Of a stretch of 64,000 nucleotides of DNA, positions 20,336-29,845 are shown piece by piece. The DNA comes from Pelagibacteraceae bacterium AG-359-O02. GTDB taxonomy: Bacteria; Pseudomonadota; Alphaproteobacteria; Pelagibacterales; Pelagibacteraceae. Made by a program: the position numbers and the translations under genes. How positions within the stretch are numbered: the stretch's first letter is position 1; each line of letters starts with the position of its first letter. Location of the stretch: contig QCEU01000002.1 in assembly GCA_003280485.1 (NCBI GenBank), forward strand, positions 1 to 64,000. Reading direction: 5' to 3'. Below the pieces are notes generated by a model, which saw nothing but the letters and a program-made list of their open reading frames with translations, was not told the origin of the DNA and searched no databases.

Positions 20336-21137
20336 TAAAAAAATGATACTAACAAATATATTATTATTAATATTAATAATTTATACGTTTATTTGTATTT
20401 TTATTTTTTTTTATCAAAGAAATCTTCTGTACCATCCAAGTGAAAATAATTATTTAGACGAAGGACCTTTAAATCATAAAATTGAAAAGGTACTTATTAA
20501 CTCTGAAAGTAGTTTGGTTGGATGGTACTTTCAAAAAAAGGAAAATTATAAGACTATATTACTTTTTCATGGCAATGCTGGAAAACTTGATAACCGTATT
20601 TATAAGTTAAATGAATTCTCAAAAATGAATGTTAACTATTTGATATTTGCTTACAGGGGGTTTAGTGGAAATGATGGAAAACCATCAGAAATAGGCCTTT
20701 ATGAAGATGCTTTGGCAGCAAAGAAATGGCTAAATTCTAAGAAAATTGAAGATAAAAATATAATCTTGTACGGAGAGTCTTTGGGTACAGCAATTGCATT
20801 AAATCTAGCACAAGATTATTCTTTTAGTGGTGTGATATTAGAGTCACCGTTCACATCTATGGAAACACTAGCAAAAATTTCTTATCCATATTTACCAGTT
20901 AAATATTTGTTAAAAGATAAATACAATTCGATTAGCAAATTGAATAAAAATACATCTCCAATTCTTGTAATGCATGGGATGAAAGATAAAATTGTGCCAT
21001 TTAAAATGGGAAAAGAAATTTATGATAAATTTAATGGAAAAAAATCAAGTTTTTTTGTTGAAAATGATGATCATATGATGGATTTTAACGAAAATCTCAT
21101 AAACTCAATTGAGTTATTTATTACAGAATTAAATTAA
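20328..21137 (+). CDS. Alpha/beta hydrolase with N-terminal membrane anchor
   Basis: LFHGNAGKLDNR, ILYGESLGTAIA nucleophile elbow, MHGMKDKIVPF, C-terminal His region (DDHMMDF). Confidence 0.87.
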   Translation: MINKKMILTNILLLILIIYTFICIFIFFYQRNLLYHPSENNYLDEGPLNHKIEKVLINSESSLVGWYFQKKENYKTILLFHGNAGKLDNRIYKLNEFSKMNVNYLIFAYRGFSGNDGKPSEIGLYEDALAAKKWLNSKKIEDKNIILYGESLGTAIALNLAQDYSFSGVILESPFTSMETLAKISYPYLPVKYLLKDKYNSISKLNKNTSPILVMHGMKDKIVPFKMGKEIYDKFNGKKSSFFVENDDHMMDFNENLINSIELFITELN

Positions 21138-21186
21138 GACACAATTCAAACAAATATTAAGCAACTTTATATTTTTAAAGTCATAT

Positions 21187-21747
21187 ATGGTAAGAATTTT
21201 ATCTATTTTAATTGTAATTTTTTTTTCAAATTTTTCTTATGCTGAAATTAGCAACGAAACTAGGAATAAATATTTTTATGTTGGTAAAATGAAATCATAT
21301 AATAGTCAATTTACATTATATTTCAAAACAAGAGACAAAGCCATTTTAGCTAGAGGAGAAGATGCAAACTATATTAATGATTATCCACAAGATCTATATA
21401 TTTATAATCATAATTCAAAAGAGGATTTTCCTTTACTAACATATGAATGGTTTCCTAAAAAAGTTAAAAAACTTGTAAAAAATTATACCTATCCAGTTTT
21501 TCCTGAGGACTTTGCATATTATTTAATGAAAGATAATAATACTTTAATTTTAGTAAGTGGTAAAAAAAATTTTCATCAAAATCTAGAATATAATATTCAG
21601 TCTAAAAAATTAAAAAATTTCGAGAATGACGGGAAACTAAATTTCATTATTTCAAGTTATGCAAAAGTTTGTGGATATGAAACAAATAAGAATAATTTTG
21701 AATGTTCTATTGAAAAACCTTTAATTTCTAAAAATCTAATTAATTAA
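21187..21747 (+). CDS. Hypothetical secreted protein
   Basis: Signal peptide MVRILSILIVIFFSNFSYA; 186-aa ORF with no family I recognise. Confidence 0.7.
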   Translation: MVRILSILIVIFFSNFSYAEISNETRNKYFYVGKMKSYNSQFTLYFKTRDKAILARGEDANYINDYPQDLYIYNHNSKEDFPLLTYEWFPKKVKKLVKNYTYPVFPEDFAYYLMKDNNTLILVSGKKNFHQNLEYNIQSKKLKNFENDGKLNFIISSYAKVCGYETNKNNFECSIEKPLISKNLIN

Positions 21748-22657
21748 ATTGAGTAAATGCATCTGCAAATTGTTCAGCATTGAAAATTTGTAAATCGTCT
21801 TCTTTTTCTCCAAGTCCAAGGCCTAAAATTGGAACCTTATATTTTTTTGAAATTGCAATTAGCACTCCTCCTTTTGCTGTCCCATCAAGTTTTGTCATAA
21901 TTAAACCGGTAATTTTTATAATTTTATCAAATTCTTCAAGTTGATTTATTATATTTTGCCCGGAGGTTGCATCTAGAACTAAAACAACATCATGAGGTGC
22001 ACTTTCATCTGTTTTTTTTATAACATTTGCAATTTTTTTGAATTCATCCATTAAATTTTTCTTATTTTGCAATCTGCCAGCGGTATCAATTAGTACCCGT
22101 TTAATATTGTTGTTTTTTGCATGTTCTATCGCTTTGTAAGCTACTGAAGCAGGGTCAGACCCTGGATTTGATTTGATAATTGACGCTCCAATCTTATCAG
22201 ACCAAGACTCTAATTGCTCTATTGCTGCTGCCCTAAAGGTATCACAAGCAGAAAATATAACTTCTGAGCCGTTATCTTTAAATATTTTACCAATTTTACC
22301 GATAGTGGTCGTCTTACCTACCCCATTTACACCAGAAATTAATGTTACGTTTAAATTTTCTTTATTTTCAAAAAAATCTTTTTTTTCTAAGGGTACCATT
22401 AACTCTAAAATATATTCTTTTAAAATAGCATTTATTTCCTCAACCGCATTTTTCTTAGGATCAATTTTTTTTTGAGAGATAATATTTTTTATTTCAGCTG
22501 AAGCGTCAATGCCAACGTCAGAACTAATCAAAAATTCCTCTATTTTGTTTAATGTCTCATCATCAATTTCTTTTTTTACTATTATATCTCTAAGTCCTGA
22601 GGAAATACTATCAGCACTTTTTTTAAAGCCCAATTTAAACTTTTCGAAAATACCCAT
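21740..22657 (-). CDS. ftsY: Signal recognition particle receptor FtsY
   Basis: SGVNGVGKTTTIGKIG, SACDTFRAAAIEQLESW, DTAGRLQNKKNLMDE, TKLDGTAKGGVLIAI. Confidence 0.95.
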   Translation of the reverse strand: MGIFEKFKLGFKKSADSISSGLRDIIVKKEIDDETLNKIEEFLISSDVGIDASAEIKNIISQKKIDPKKNAVEEINAILKEYILELMVPLEKKDFFENKENLNVTLISGVNGVGKTTTIGKIGKIFKDNGSEVIFSACDTFRAAAIEQLESWSDKIGASIIKSNPGSDPASVAYKAIEHAKNNNIKRVLIDTAGRLQNKKNLMDEFKKIANVIKKTDESAPHDVVLVLDATSGQNIINQLEEFDKIIKITGLIMTKLDGTAKGGVLIAISKKYKVPILGLGLGEKEDDLQIFNAEQFADAFTQFN

Positions 22658-23481
22658 TAAATATTTATATCTATTTCTTTGATACTAGATACAGGTCCTT
22701 TCATATGAATTTGTTGACTTTCATCAATAGAAATTATTAATTTTCCTAAACTGAATTCAATTTCAGTTCTAGAATTTTCTAATTTTTCTAAATTTGCAGC
22801 TACTGCTGTTGCACATGCAGCAGTTCCACATGCTTTTGTTAAACCTGCACCTCTTTCCCAAACTTTAATTTTATAATGATTTTCATTTAATTTTTGAGCA
22901 AGGGTGAAATTACATTTTTCCGGAAAAAATTCATGATTTTCGATCTCAGGTCCAATTTTTTCTAAATTGAAATTTTCTACATCATTTACAAAAAAAATAG
23001 CATGAGGATTACCTACGTTAATAGCTATACCGCCACTCACTGCTTGGTTATTGTTATCTTCTATAATTATTCCTAAATTTTTAGTGTCTAGTTTTTTAGA
23101 TAAAGGAATTTCATTCCAATTAGTTTTTGGTATACCAATTGTTGTTTCAACTTGACCATCATCAAGTAACTTTGAATTTAACTGTTTTGATGCTACTTGA
23201 ACGCTTATATTTTTTGTATTTTTTTCTTTTGATAATAAAAAGGCTACACATCTTGTACCGTTTCCACATGCGTCAGCTGCCGAACCATCAGAATTATAAA
23301 ACTCTAGATCAGCATCAGCATTATCACTGTTGTTAATATAGACTAGTTGGTCACAACCAATAAAGTTTCGATCACAAATTTTAATAATTTGATCCTTGTT
23401 TAATTCGACAGTATTTGACCTATTATCAATAATTACAAAATCATTTCCAAGACCATCCATTTTAAAAGCTTTAAATTCCAT
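22657..23481 (-). CDS. dapF: Diaminopimelate epimerase
   Basis: FKMDGLGNDFVIID, DACGNGTRCVA, GLTKACGTAACATAVAA. Confidence 0.95.
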   Translation of the reverse strand: MEFKAFKMDGLGNDFVIIDNRSNTVELNKDQIIKICDRNFIGCDQLVYINNSDNADADLEFYNSDGSAADACGNGTRCVAFLLSKEKNTKNISVQVASKQLNSKLLDDGQVETTIGIPKTNWNEIPLSKKLDTKNLGIIIEDNNNQAVSGGIAINVGNPHAIFFVNDVENFNLEKIGPEIENHEFFPEKCNFTLAQKLNENHYKIKVWERGAGLTKACGTAACATAVAANLEKLENSRTEIEFSLGKLIISIDESQQIHMKGPVSSIKEIDINI

Positions 23482-23537
23482 ATACTTCAGTATTTAACTT
23501 ATTTATTGACATTTTGAACCTCTATTATAGTTTATCG

Positions 23538-23641
23538 CCGTTTCCGCAAAATACAGCAATTTGCGGTGTCTTTGGTAACAAAGAGATCGACACCAGTCAG
23601 CGAGAGTTCGCCCACTGGTGCGATACTTGCTGGATGTGATT
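23538..23641 (+). ncRNA. Candidate structured RNA / cis-regulatory leader 5' of ffh
   Basis: CCGCAAA(23544-23550)/TTTGCGG(23560-23566); TCTTTG(23569-23574)-GTAA-CAAAGA(23579-23584), GNRA loop; CACCAGT(23591-23597)/ACTGGTG(23614-23620) enclosing GCGA/TCGC. Looks GC-richer than flanks and lies just 5' of the canonical ffh ATG. Confidence 0.7.
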
Positions 23642-25000
23642 ATGTTTGAAAATTTAACAAATAAATTTGAAGAAATATTTTCTTCTTTAAAAAAGGCGCC
23701 TTCGCTTGATGAAAAGCAAGTAGATGAGGGTTTAAGAGAGATTAGGCTTGCTCTTTTAGAAGCGGATGTATCTTTAGAAGTTGTAAAAGAATTTATAAAT
23801 AGAGTGAAACCCAAAGCTCTTGGTCAAGAGATCATTAGGTCTACTTCACCAGGACAGATGGTAGTTAAAGTTGTTAACGATGAGTTAATTTCTTTCTTAG
23901 GGGATAAAAATTCTGATATTGAATTAAATGCAGTACCTCCTGTTCCAGTGATGTTAGTTGGGTTACAGGGTTCAGGAAAGACTACAACTACAGCTAAGTT
24001 AGCAAGATTTTTAGAGGCTAACAAAAAGAAAAAAGTTATGATGGCTAGTCTAGACGTTTACAGACCTGCTGCACAAGAGCAACTAAGACTTTTGGGTGAG
24101 CAAAATAATATAATAACGCTTCCAGTTATCAAAGATCAACTTCCTGCAGATATTTGTAGAAGAGCGATTAGTGCTGCTAATCTTAATGGAGCAGATGTAA
24201 TTCTATTTGATACAGCCGGAAGAACTCAGATTGATTTACAAATGATGAGTGAGATTAAACAAATTGAAAGTATTATAAATCCGTCAGAGACAATTCTTGT
24301 CGCAGATTCTTTGACTGGCCAAGTAGCAGCTAATGTAGCTAAAGAATTTAAAAGTACTGTTAATCTGACAGGTATTATTCTTACAAGATCAGATGGTGAT
24401 GGAAGAGGTGGAGCAGCATTAAGTATGAAATATGTTGCAGATGTTCCAATTAAATTTTTAGGAGTTGGTGAAAAGATAGAAAATTTTGAAGTTTTTCACC
24501 CAGACAGAATTGCCAATAGAATTTTAGGTATGGGAGATATTGTTTCCCTTGTTGAAAAGGCTGCAGAAGATCTAGATGAAGAAAAATTAAAAAAAACAGA
24601 GGAAAAATTAAAAAAAGGTCAGTTCTCGTTAGAGGATTATCTTACTCAGCTAAGACAAATGAAAAAAATGGGTGGTATTGAAGGTATAATGTCTTTTTTG
24701 CCTGGTGTTTCAAAAGTTAAATCTCAAATGGATCAAGCTGGAGTGGATGAAAAAATAATTACTCAAAACGAGGCGGTAATATTATCTATGACTAAAAAAG
24801 AGCGTGAAAACCCTAAGATTATAGATGGTTCTAGAAAAAAAAGAATTGCTAATGGCTCAGGAACAGACGTAGCCACTATCAATAAATTGCTTAAGCAATT
24901 TAAGATGATGTCAGAAATGATGAAAAAAATGTCTAAAGGAAATACAAAAGGGATGATGGATAAAGGCATACCACCAGAACTTTTTAATCAATTAAAATAA
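23642..25000 (+). CDS. ffh: Signal recognition particle protein Ffh
   Basis: MFENLTNKFEEIFSSLKK start, GLQGSGKTTTTAKLA, DTAGRTQIDLQMM, Met-rich C-terminal M domain. The track start 23618 adds 8 non-canonical residues that overlap the RNA element. Confidence 0.95.
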   Translation: MFENLTNKFEEIFSSLKKAPSLDEKQVDEGLREIRLALLEADVSLEVVKEFINRVKPKALGQEIIRSTSPGQMVVKVVNDELISFLGDKNSDIELNAVPPVPVMLVGLQGSGKTTTTAKLARFLEANKKKKVMMASLDVYRPAAQEQLRLLGEQNNIITLPVIKDQLPADICRRAISAANLNGADVILFDTAGRTQIDLQMMSEIKQIESIINPSETILVADSLTGQVAANVAKEFKSTVNLTGIILTRSDGDGRGGAALSMKYVADVPIKFLGVGEKIENFEVFHPDRIANRILGMGDIVSLVEKAAEDLDEEKLKKTEEKLKKGQFSLEDYLTQLRQMKKMGGIEGIMSFLPGVSKVKSQMDQAGVDEKIITQNEAVILSMTKKERENPKIIDGSRKKRIANGSGTDVATINKLLKQFKMMSEMMKKMSKGNTKGMMDKGIPPELFNQLK

Positions 25001-25012
25001 ATAGGAGAACAA

Positions 25013-25441
25013 ATGTTAAAGATGCGTTTATCAATGGGAGGAACTAAGAAGAGACCAGTTTATAAGATAGTGGTTGCAGATAGTAGATTTCCAAGGGATG
25101 GAAGGTTTATAGAAAAATTAGGTTTTTTTAATCCTCTAATTCCAAGAGAAAAAAAAGAAAGAATGGGATTAGATGTTGAGAGAGTTAAGTATTGGCTGGG
25201 TCAAGGGGCACAACCAACAACTAGAGTTGCAAGGTTATTAGGAGAAAATGAGATTATGCCTATGCCAGCAAAAGGTAATAATCCTCAAAAAGCAATTCCA
25301 AAAAAAGATAGAAAAAAAACTGATGAGGGTGGCGAAGCTAAAGCAGATGCTCCTAAAACAGAAGCTCCAAAAGAGGAAGCTAAAACAGAAGCTCCAAAAG
25401 AGGAAGCTAAAACAGAAGCTCCGAAGGAAGAAGCTAAATAG
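25013..25441 (+). CDS. rpsP: 30S ribosomal protein S16 with repetitive C-terminal tail
   Basis: [38 protein letters not shown]; tail of (TEAPKEEAK)x3. Confidence 0.95.
   Translation: MLKMRLSMGGTKKRPVYKIVVADSRFPRDGRFIEKLGFFNPLIPREKKERMGLDVERVKYWLGQGAQPTTRVARLLGENEIMPMPAKGNNPQKAIPKKDRKKTDEGGEAKADAPKTEAPKEEAKTEAPKEEAKTEAPKEEAK
25358..25438 (+). repeat. 27-bp in-frame tandem repeat x3 encoding TEAPKEEAK in rpsP
   Basis: Units 25358-25384, 25385-25411, 25412-25438 read directly; nearly identical. Confidence 0.95.
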
Positions 25442-25445
25442 AATA

Positions 25446-26129
25446 ATGTTTTTGTCTAGAGTATTTACGTTGTATCCTGAATATTTTCCTGGTTATTTGA
25501 GTAAAGGCCTTTTTGGAAAGTCAAAAGGAAAAGAATGGGATTTAGAAACAGTAAACATAAGAGATTATGCTTTAGATAAACATAAAACTGTTGACGACAC
25601 TCCTTATGGTGGAGGAAATGGAATGATTATGAAAGCAGATGTTTTGGCAAATTCATTAGATGCAAATATTAAGGCTAAAGAAAAAACCCTCTATTTAAGT
25701 CCAAGAGGAAAAGTATTTAATTCCAAACTTGCAAGAGAATTTTCGAATGAAAAAACAATCAATTTAATTTGTGGACACTTCGAAGGAGTAGATGAGAGAA
25801 TACTAGAAAGTAGAGATATTGAAGAGATTAGCATTGGTGACTTTATACTGTCAGGGGGTGAAGTTGCTGCATTTGTTGTAACAGACTCTATTTTAAGATT
25901 TATTCCAGGAATTCTGGGTAATATTAATTCCTCAAAAGACGAGAGTTTTGAGAATGGCCTTCTTGAATATCCGCAATTCACAAAACCTCAAGTTTGGGAG
26001 GAAAAAAAGGTCCCAAATGTGCTAATTTCAGGTGATCACGCCAAAATTAAAGACTGGCGTTTATCTCAATCTGAGGCTATAACACGCGACCGAAGACCAG
26101 ACTTGTGGCAAAAATATAAGAAAAATTAA
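25446..26129 (+). CDS. trmD: tRNA (guanine-N1)-methyltransferase TrmD
   Basis: [55 protein letters not shown]. Start trimmed from track start 25248, which reads through rpsP out of frame. Confidence 0.94.
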   Translation: MFLSRVFTLYPEYFPGYLSKGLFGKSKGKEWDLETVNIRDYALDKHKTVDDTPYGGGNGMIMKADVLANSLDANIKAKEKTLYLSPRGKVFNSKLAREFSNEKTINLICGHFEGVDERILESRDIEEISIGDFILSGGEVAAFVVTDSILRFIPGILGNINSSKDESFENGLLEYPQFTKPQVWEEKKVPNVLISGDHAKIKDWRLSQSEAITRDRRPDLWQKYKKN

Positions 26130-26130
26130 A

Positions 26131-26700
26131 ATGAAAAATATTGAAGAAATAAACAGATCAAATTTAAACAAGATTATTTCTGAGAGAAAACATCCTGATT
26201 TTTTCCCCGGAGACATCGTTAAAGTTGGGGTTAGGATAACAGAGGGTAAAAGAGACAGAATTCAATATTTTGAAGGTGTATGTATCGCAAAAAAGAGTAG
26301 AGACATCAATTCATCTTTTACTGTTAGAAAAATTTCTTTTGGTGAGGGAGTAGAAAGAACTTTTGCATTATACAGCCCAATTGTAGATACAATAAAAGTT
26401 GTAAGATCAGGAAAAGTAAGAAGAGCAAAATTATACTATCTAAGAGATAGAACTGGTAAATCTGCTAGAATAGCTGAAAAAATTAAGAAGACGATTGGTA
26501 TTGATTTAGAAACTAAAATTAATGAAGTTACTGAGGAAAACGTAATGCCTTCAACTGATCCTCAAACAGAAGCTTCAAAAGAAGAAGTTAAAGCAGAAGC
26601 TCCAAAAGAAGAAGTTAAAGCTGAAGCTACAAAAGAAGAAGTTAAAGTAGAGCCTGTAAAAACAGAAGAACCGAAAGAAAATCAAGAACAGAAAAAATAA
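26131..26700 (+). CDS. rplS: 50S ribosomal protein L19 with repetitive C-terminal tail
   Basis: [57 protein letters not shown]; tail [27 protein letters not shown]. Confidence 0.95.
   Translation: MKNIEEINRSNLNKIISERKHPDFFPGDIVKVGVRITEGKRDRIQYFEGVCIAKKSRDINSSFTVRKISFGEGVERTFALYSPIVDTIKVVRSGKVRRAKLYYLRDRTGKSARIAEKIKKTIGIDLETKINEVTEENVMPSTDPQTEASKEEVKAEAPKEEVKAEATKEEVKVEPVKTEEPKENQEQKK
26566..26646 (+). repeat. 27-bp-period in-frame repeat x3 in the rplS tail
   Basis: Units 26566-26592, 26593-26619, 26620-26646; each resembles the rpsP unit. Confidence 0.9.
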
Positions 26701-26711
26701 TTTTTTTCTAA

Positions 26712-28115
26712 ATGCCTTTTACAACTTACGATAAAATTTGGAACGATCATCTAGTTGATGAACAACCTGATGGTACATCACTTTTGTTTGTAGATAGACA
26801 TTTGATTCATGAAGTTACAAGCCCTCAAGCATTTGAAGGCTTAAGAAATTCAAACAGAAAAGTAAGACACCCTAAACTAACTCTTGCTGTTGCAGATCAC
26901 AACGTTCCAACAACTGACAGGTCAAAAGGTATCGCAGATGAAGACTCGAGAATTCAAGTTGAAACTTTGAACAAAAACTGTAAGGAATTTGGAGTAGAGA
27001 TTTTTGGAATGGATGATAAAAGACAAGGCATTGTCCATATCATAGGGCCTGAACAAGGTTTTACACAGCCTGGAAATATTATTGTTTGTGGTGATAGTCA
27101 TACCGCAACTCATGGAGCATTTGGAGCTTTAGCTTTTGGTATTGGAACTTCAGAAGTAGAACACGTTTTAGCAACACAAACTTTAGTTCAAAAAAAATCA
27201 AAAAACTTTAGAATTAGCGTAAATGGTTCATTACCTATTGGCGTAACATCAAAGGATGTCATCTTGCAGATAATTGGAAAAATAGGAACAGCTGGTGGTA
27301 CTGGTTATGTGATTGAGTATGCCGGTAACCTTATATCTAATCTAAGTGTTGAACAAAGAATGACGATTTGCAACATGACGATTGAAGGTGGGGCAAGAGC
27401 AGGATTAATTCAACCAGATGAAAAGATTTTCCAATATTTAAAAGGTAAACCAATGTCACCAAAAGGAGAAAACTGGGAAAAAGCTTTAGAATATTGGCAT
27501 ACATTAAAATCTGATAAGGATGCAAACTTTGATAAAGAATTAACGTTAGATGGATCTCAAATTAAGCCAATGGTAACTTGGGGAACATCTCCCCAGGATG
27601 TGGTTGAAATAGACGGTAAAGTTCCCAATCCTGAAAGTGAAACTGACCCAGATAGAAAAAATTCAATTAACAGATCATTAAATTATATGGGATTAAAACC
27701 AAATACGAATATTCAAGATATTAAGATTGATAAAGTTTTTATAGGAAGCTGCACTAACGGGAGAATAGAAGATATAAGAGAGGCAGCTAAAATATTAAAA
27801 GATAAAAAAGTTGCATCACATGTACATGCAATGATTGTTCCAGGTTCTGGTTTAGTTAAAGAACAAGCAGAGCAAGAGGGTCTGGATAAAATATTTTTAG
27901 AATCAGGCTTTGAATGGAGAGAGCCAGGCTGTTCAATGTGTCTAGCAATGAATGCGGATAAGCTTAAACCTGAAGAAAGATGTGCATCTACCTCTAATAG
28001 AAATTTTGAGGGTAGACAGGGAAGAGGTGGTAGAACACATTTAGTTAGTCCAGCAATGGCTGCAGCAGCTGCAATTTCTGGAAACTTAGATGATGTTAGA
28101 AAATACCAAAATTAA
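26712..28115 (+). CDS. leuC: 3-isopropylmalate dehydratase large subunit
   Basis: [57 protein letters not shown]. Confidence 0.96.
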   Translation: MPFTTYDKIWNDHLVDEQPDGTSLLFVDRHLIHEVTSPQAFEGLRNSNRKVRHPKLTLAVADHNVPTTDRSKGIADEDSRIQVETLNKNCKEFGVEIFGMDDKRQGIVHIIGPEQGFTQPGNIIVCGDSHTATHGAFGALAFGIGTSEVEHVLATQTLVQKKSKNFRISVNGSLPIGVTSKDVILQIIGKIGTAGGTGYVIEYAGNLISNLSVEQRMTICNMTIEGGARAGLIQPDEKIFQYLKGKPMSPKGENWEKALEYWHTLKSDKDANFDKELTLDGSQIKPMVTWGTSPQDVVEIDGKVPNPESETDPDRKNSINRSLNYMGLKPNTNIQDIKIDKVFIGSCTNGRIEDIREAAKILKDKKVASHVHAMIVPGSGLVKEQAEQEGLDKIFLESGFEWREPGCSMCLAMNADKLKPEERCASTSNRNFEGRQGRGGRTHLVSPAMAAAAAISGNLDDVRKYQN

Positions 28116-28721
28116 ATGAATAAATTTATCTCAATAAAAAGTATTCCAGCTTATCTACCTATCGTCAATATAGATACAGACATGATAATTCCTAAACAGT
28201 TTTTAAAAACCATAAAAAGAACTGGACTTGGAAAAAATTTATTTTTTGAAATGAGATATGATCAAAGTGGTAAAGAGATAGATGACTTTATTTTAAATAA
28301 TAGTCCGTATAATAATTCTAAAATTTTAATTGCAGGAAAGAATTTTGGATGTGGCTCTTCTAGAGAACATGCTCCTTGGGCTTTAATGGATTTTGGAATA
28401 ACTTGTGTAATTAGTTCAAGTTATGCAGATATATTTTATAATAACTGTTTTAAGAATGGGATTCTCCCAATTACAATTTCAGAGAATCAAATCAAAGAAA
28501 TTTCAGAGTACTCGAATAGAAAAGAGGAAATTTCTGTAAATTTGCCTGAGCAAACAATAAGTTTTGGTAATAAAGAAATAAAATTTGAAATAGATCAATT
28601 TAAGAAAAAATGTCTAATAGAGGGATTAGATGATATTGCGTTATCTCTAGAAAAATCTGAAAAAATAGTTTCATACGAAAATAAAATTAAAGAGGCAAAA
28701 CCTTGGATATTTAATGATTAA
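28116..28721 (+). CDS. leuD: 3-isopropylmalate dehydratase small subunit
   Basis: [40 protein letters not shown]. Confidence 0.96.
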   Translation: MNKFISIKSIPAYLPIVNIDTDMIIPKQFLKTIKRTGLGKNLFFEMRYDQSGKEIDDFILNNSPYNNSKILIAGKNFGCGSSREHAPWALMDFGITCVISSSYADIFYNNCFKNGILPITISENQIKEISEYSNRKEEISVNLPEQTISFGNKEIKFEIDQFKKKCLIEGLDDIALSLEKSEKIVSYENKIKEAKPWIFND

Positions 28722-29819
28722 AATTAAAAAAAGAAAAATTTTATTATTACCAGGAGATGGTATCGGACCAGAGGTAATTGCTGAGGTCAAAAAAATAATC
28801 GAATGGTTTAACTCAAATAAATCCTTGGATTTTGAAATTGACCAAGATTTGGTTGGTGGTGCTGCTTATGACAAACATGGAACCCCAATAACTGATGAAG
28901 CATTTTATAAGGCACAAGAAAGTGCTGCAGTAATACAGGTGCTGTTGGTGGACCAAAATGGGATAATATTGATTTTTCAAAAAAACCAGAGAGAGCTCTA
29001 TTAAAATTAAGAAAAGAATTAAAATTATTTGCAAATTTGAGACCTGCAATTTGTTTTAAACAACTCGTTGATGCCTCAAGTTTAAAGCCTGAATTTGTTT
29101 CTAATTTAGATATTCTTTTTGTTAGGGAATTAACGGGTGGGATTTACTTTGGTGAACCTAGAGGGATAAAACCAATTGATAATGGTGAAAGAAAAGGAAT
29201 TAATACTCATGTCTATACTACTAGTGAAATCGAGAGAGTAGCCCGTGTTGCATTTGATCTAGCCAGAAAAAGGAATAATAAAGTTACTTCCTGTGAAAAG
29301 TCGAATGTCATGGAGGCAGGTCAATTATGGAAAGAAGAAGTGCAAGCAATTCATGAAAAAGAATATAGTGTTGTAGAATTAAAACATATGCTAGCAGATA
29401 ACTGTGCAATGCAGTTAGTTAGAAATCCTAAACAATTTGATGTGATAGTAACAGATAATCTTTTTGGCGACATGTTATCAGATGAAGCTGCAATGTTGAC
29501 TGGTTCTCTAGGGCTCTTGCCATCTGCGTCCCTTGGAGCCAAAGATAAAAACGGTAATATGAGATCTTTATATGAGCCAGTTCATGGATCAGCACCCGAT
29601 ATAGCAGGTCAAGGTATTGCTAATCCAATAGCAACAATACTGAGTTTTGCAATGGCTTTAAGATATTCTTTAGATCTAGATAAAGAGGCAGATAGTTTAG
29701 AAAAAGCTGTTCAAGGTGTGCTTGATGAGGGTCTTAGAACTAAAGACATTATTTCTAAGGGAATGAAAGAAGTATCAACATCAGTGATGGGAGATGCGAT
29801 AATTTCAAAATTGCAATAA
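28714..29819 (+). CDS. leuB: 3-isopropylmalate dehydrogenase, interrupted by a 1-nt frameshift
   Basis: 28714-29004 frame gives [18 protein letters not shown]; 29037-29819 frame gives the remainder. Adding one base between 28936 and 28937 (ATA C[T]A GGT) restores [11 protein letters not shown]; (1106+1) is divisible by 3. Confidence 0.92.
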
Positions 29820-29845
29820 TTAAACATTTATTCTAAAGTATACTT

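Noticed and set aside
23538-23641. Possible 4.5S/SRP RNA or tRNA upstream of ffh
   Set aside because: No SRP domain IV core (GGUCAGG / GGAAGCAGCC) and no tRNA cloverleaf or T-loop consensus. Kept only as an unassigned structured-RNA candidate.
23618-23641. N-terminal extension of Ffh in the ORF track (MRYLLDVI)
   Set aside because: Ffh conventionally begins MFENL...; the extension overlaps the hairpin element and is most likely a longest-ORF artefact.
25248-25445. Long N-terminal extension of TrmD in the ORF track
   Set aside because: It is rpsP read out of frame through the repeat tail; TrmD starts [11 protein letters not shown] at 25446.
25358-26646. Spaced repeats in the rpsP-rplS region as a CRISPR-like array
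   Set aside because: The repeats are in-frame codon repeats within ribosomal protein genes, directly tandem without unique spacers.
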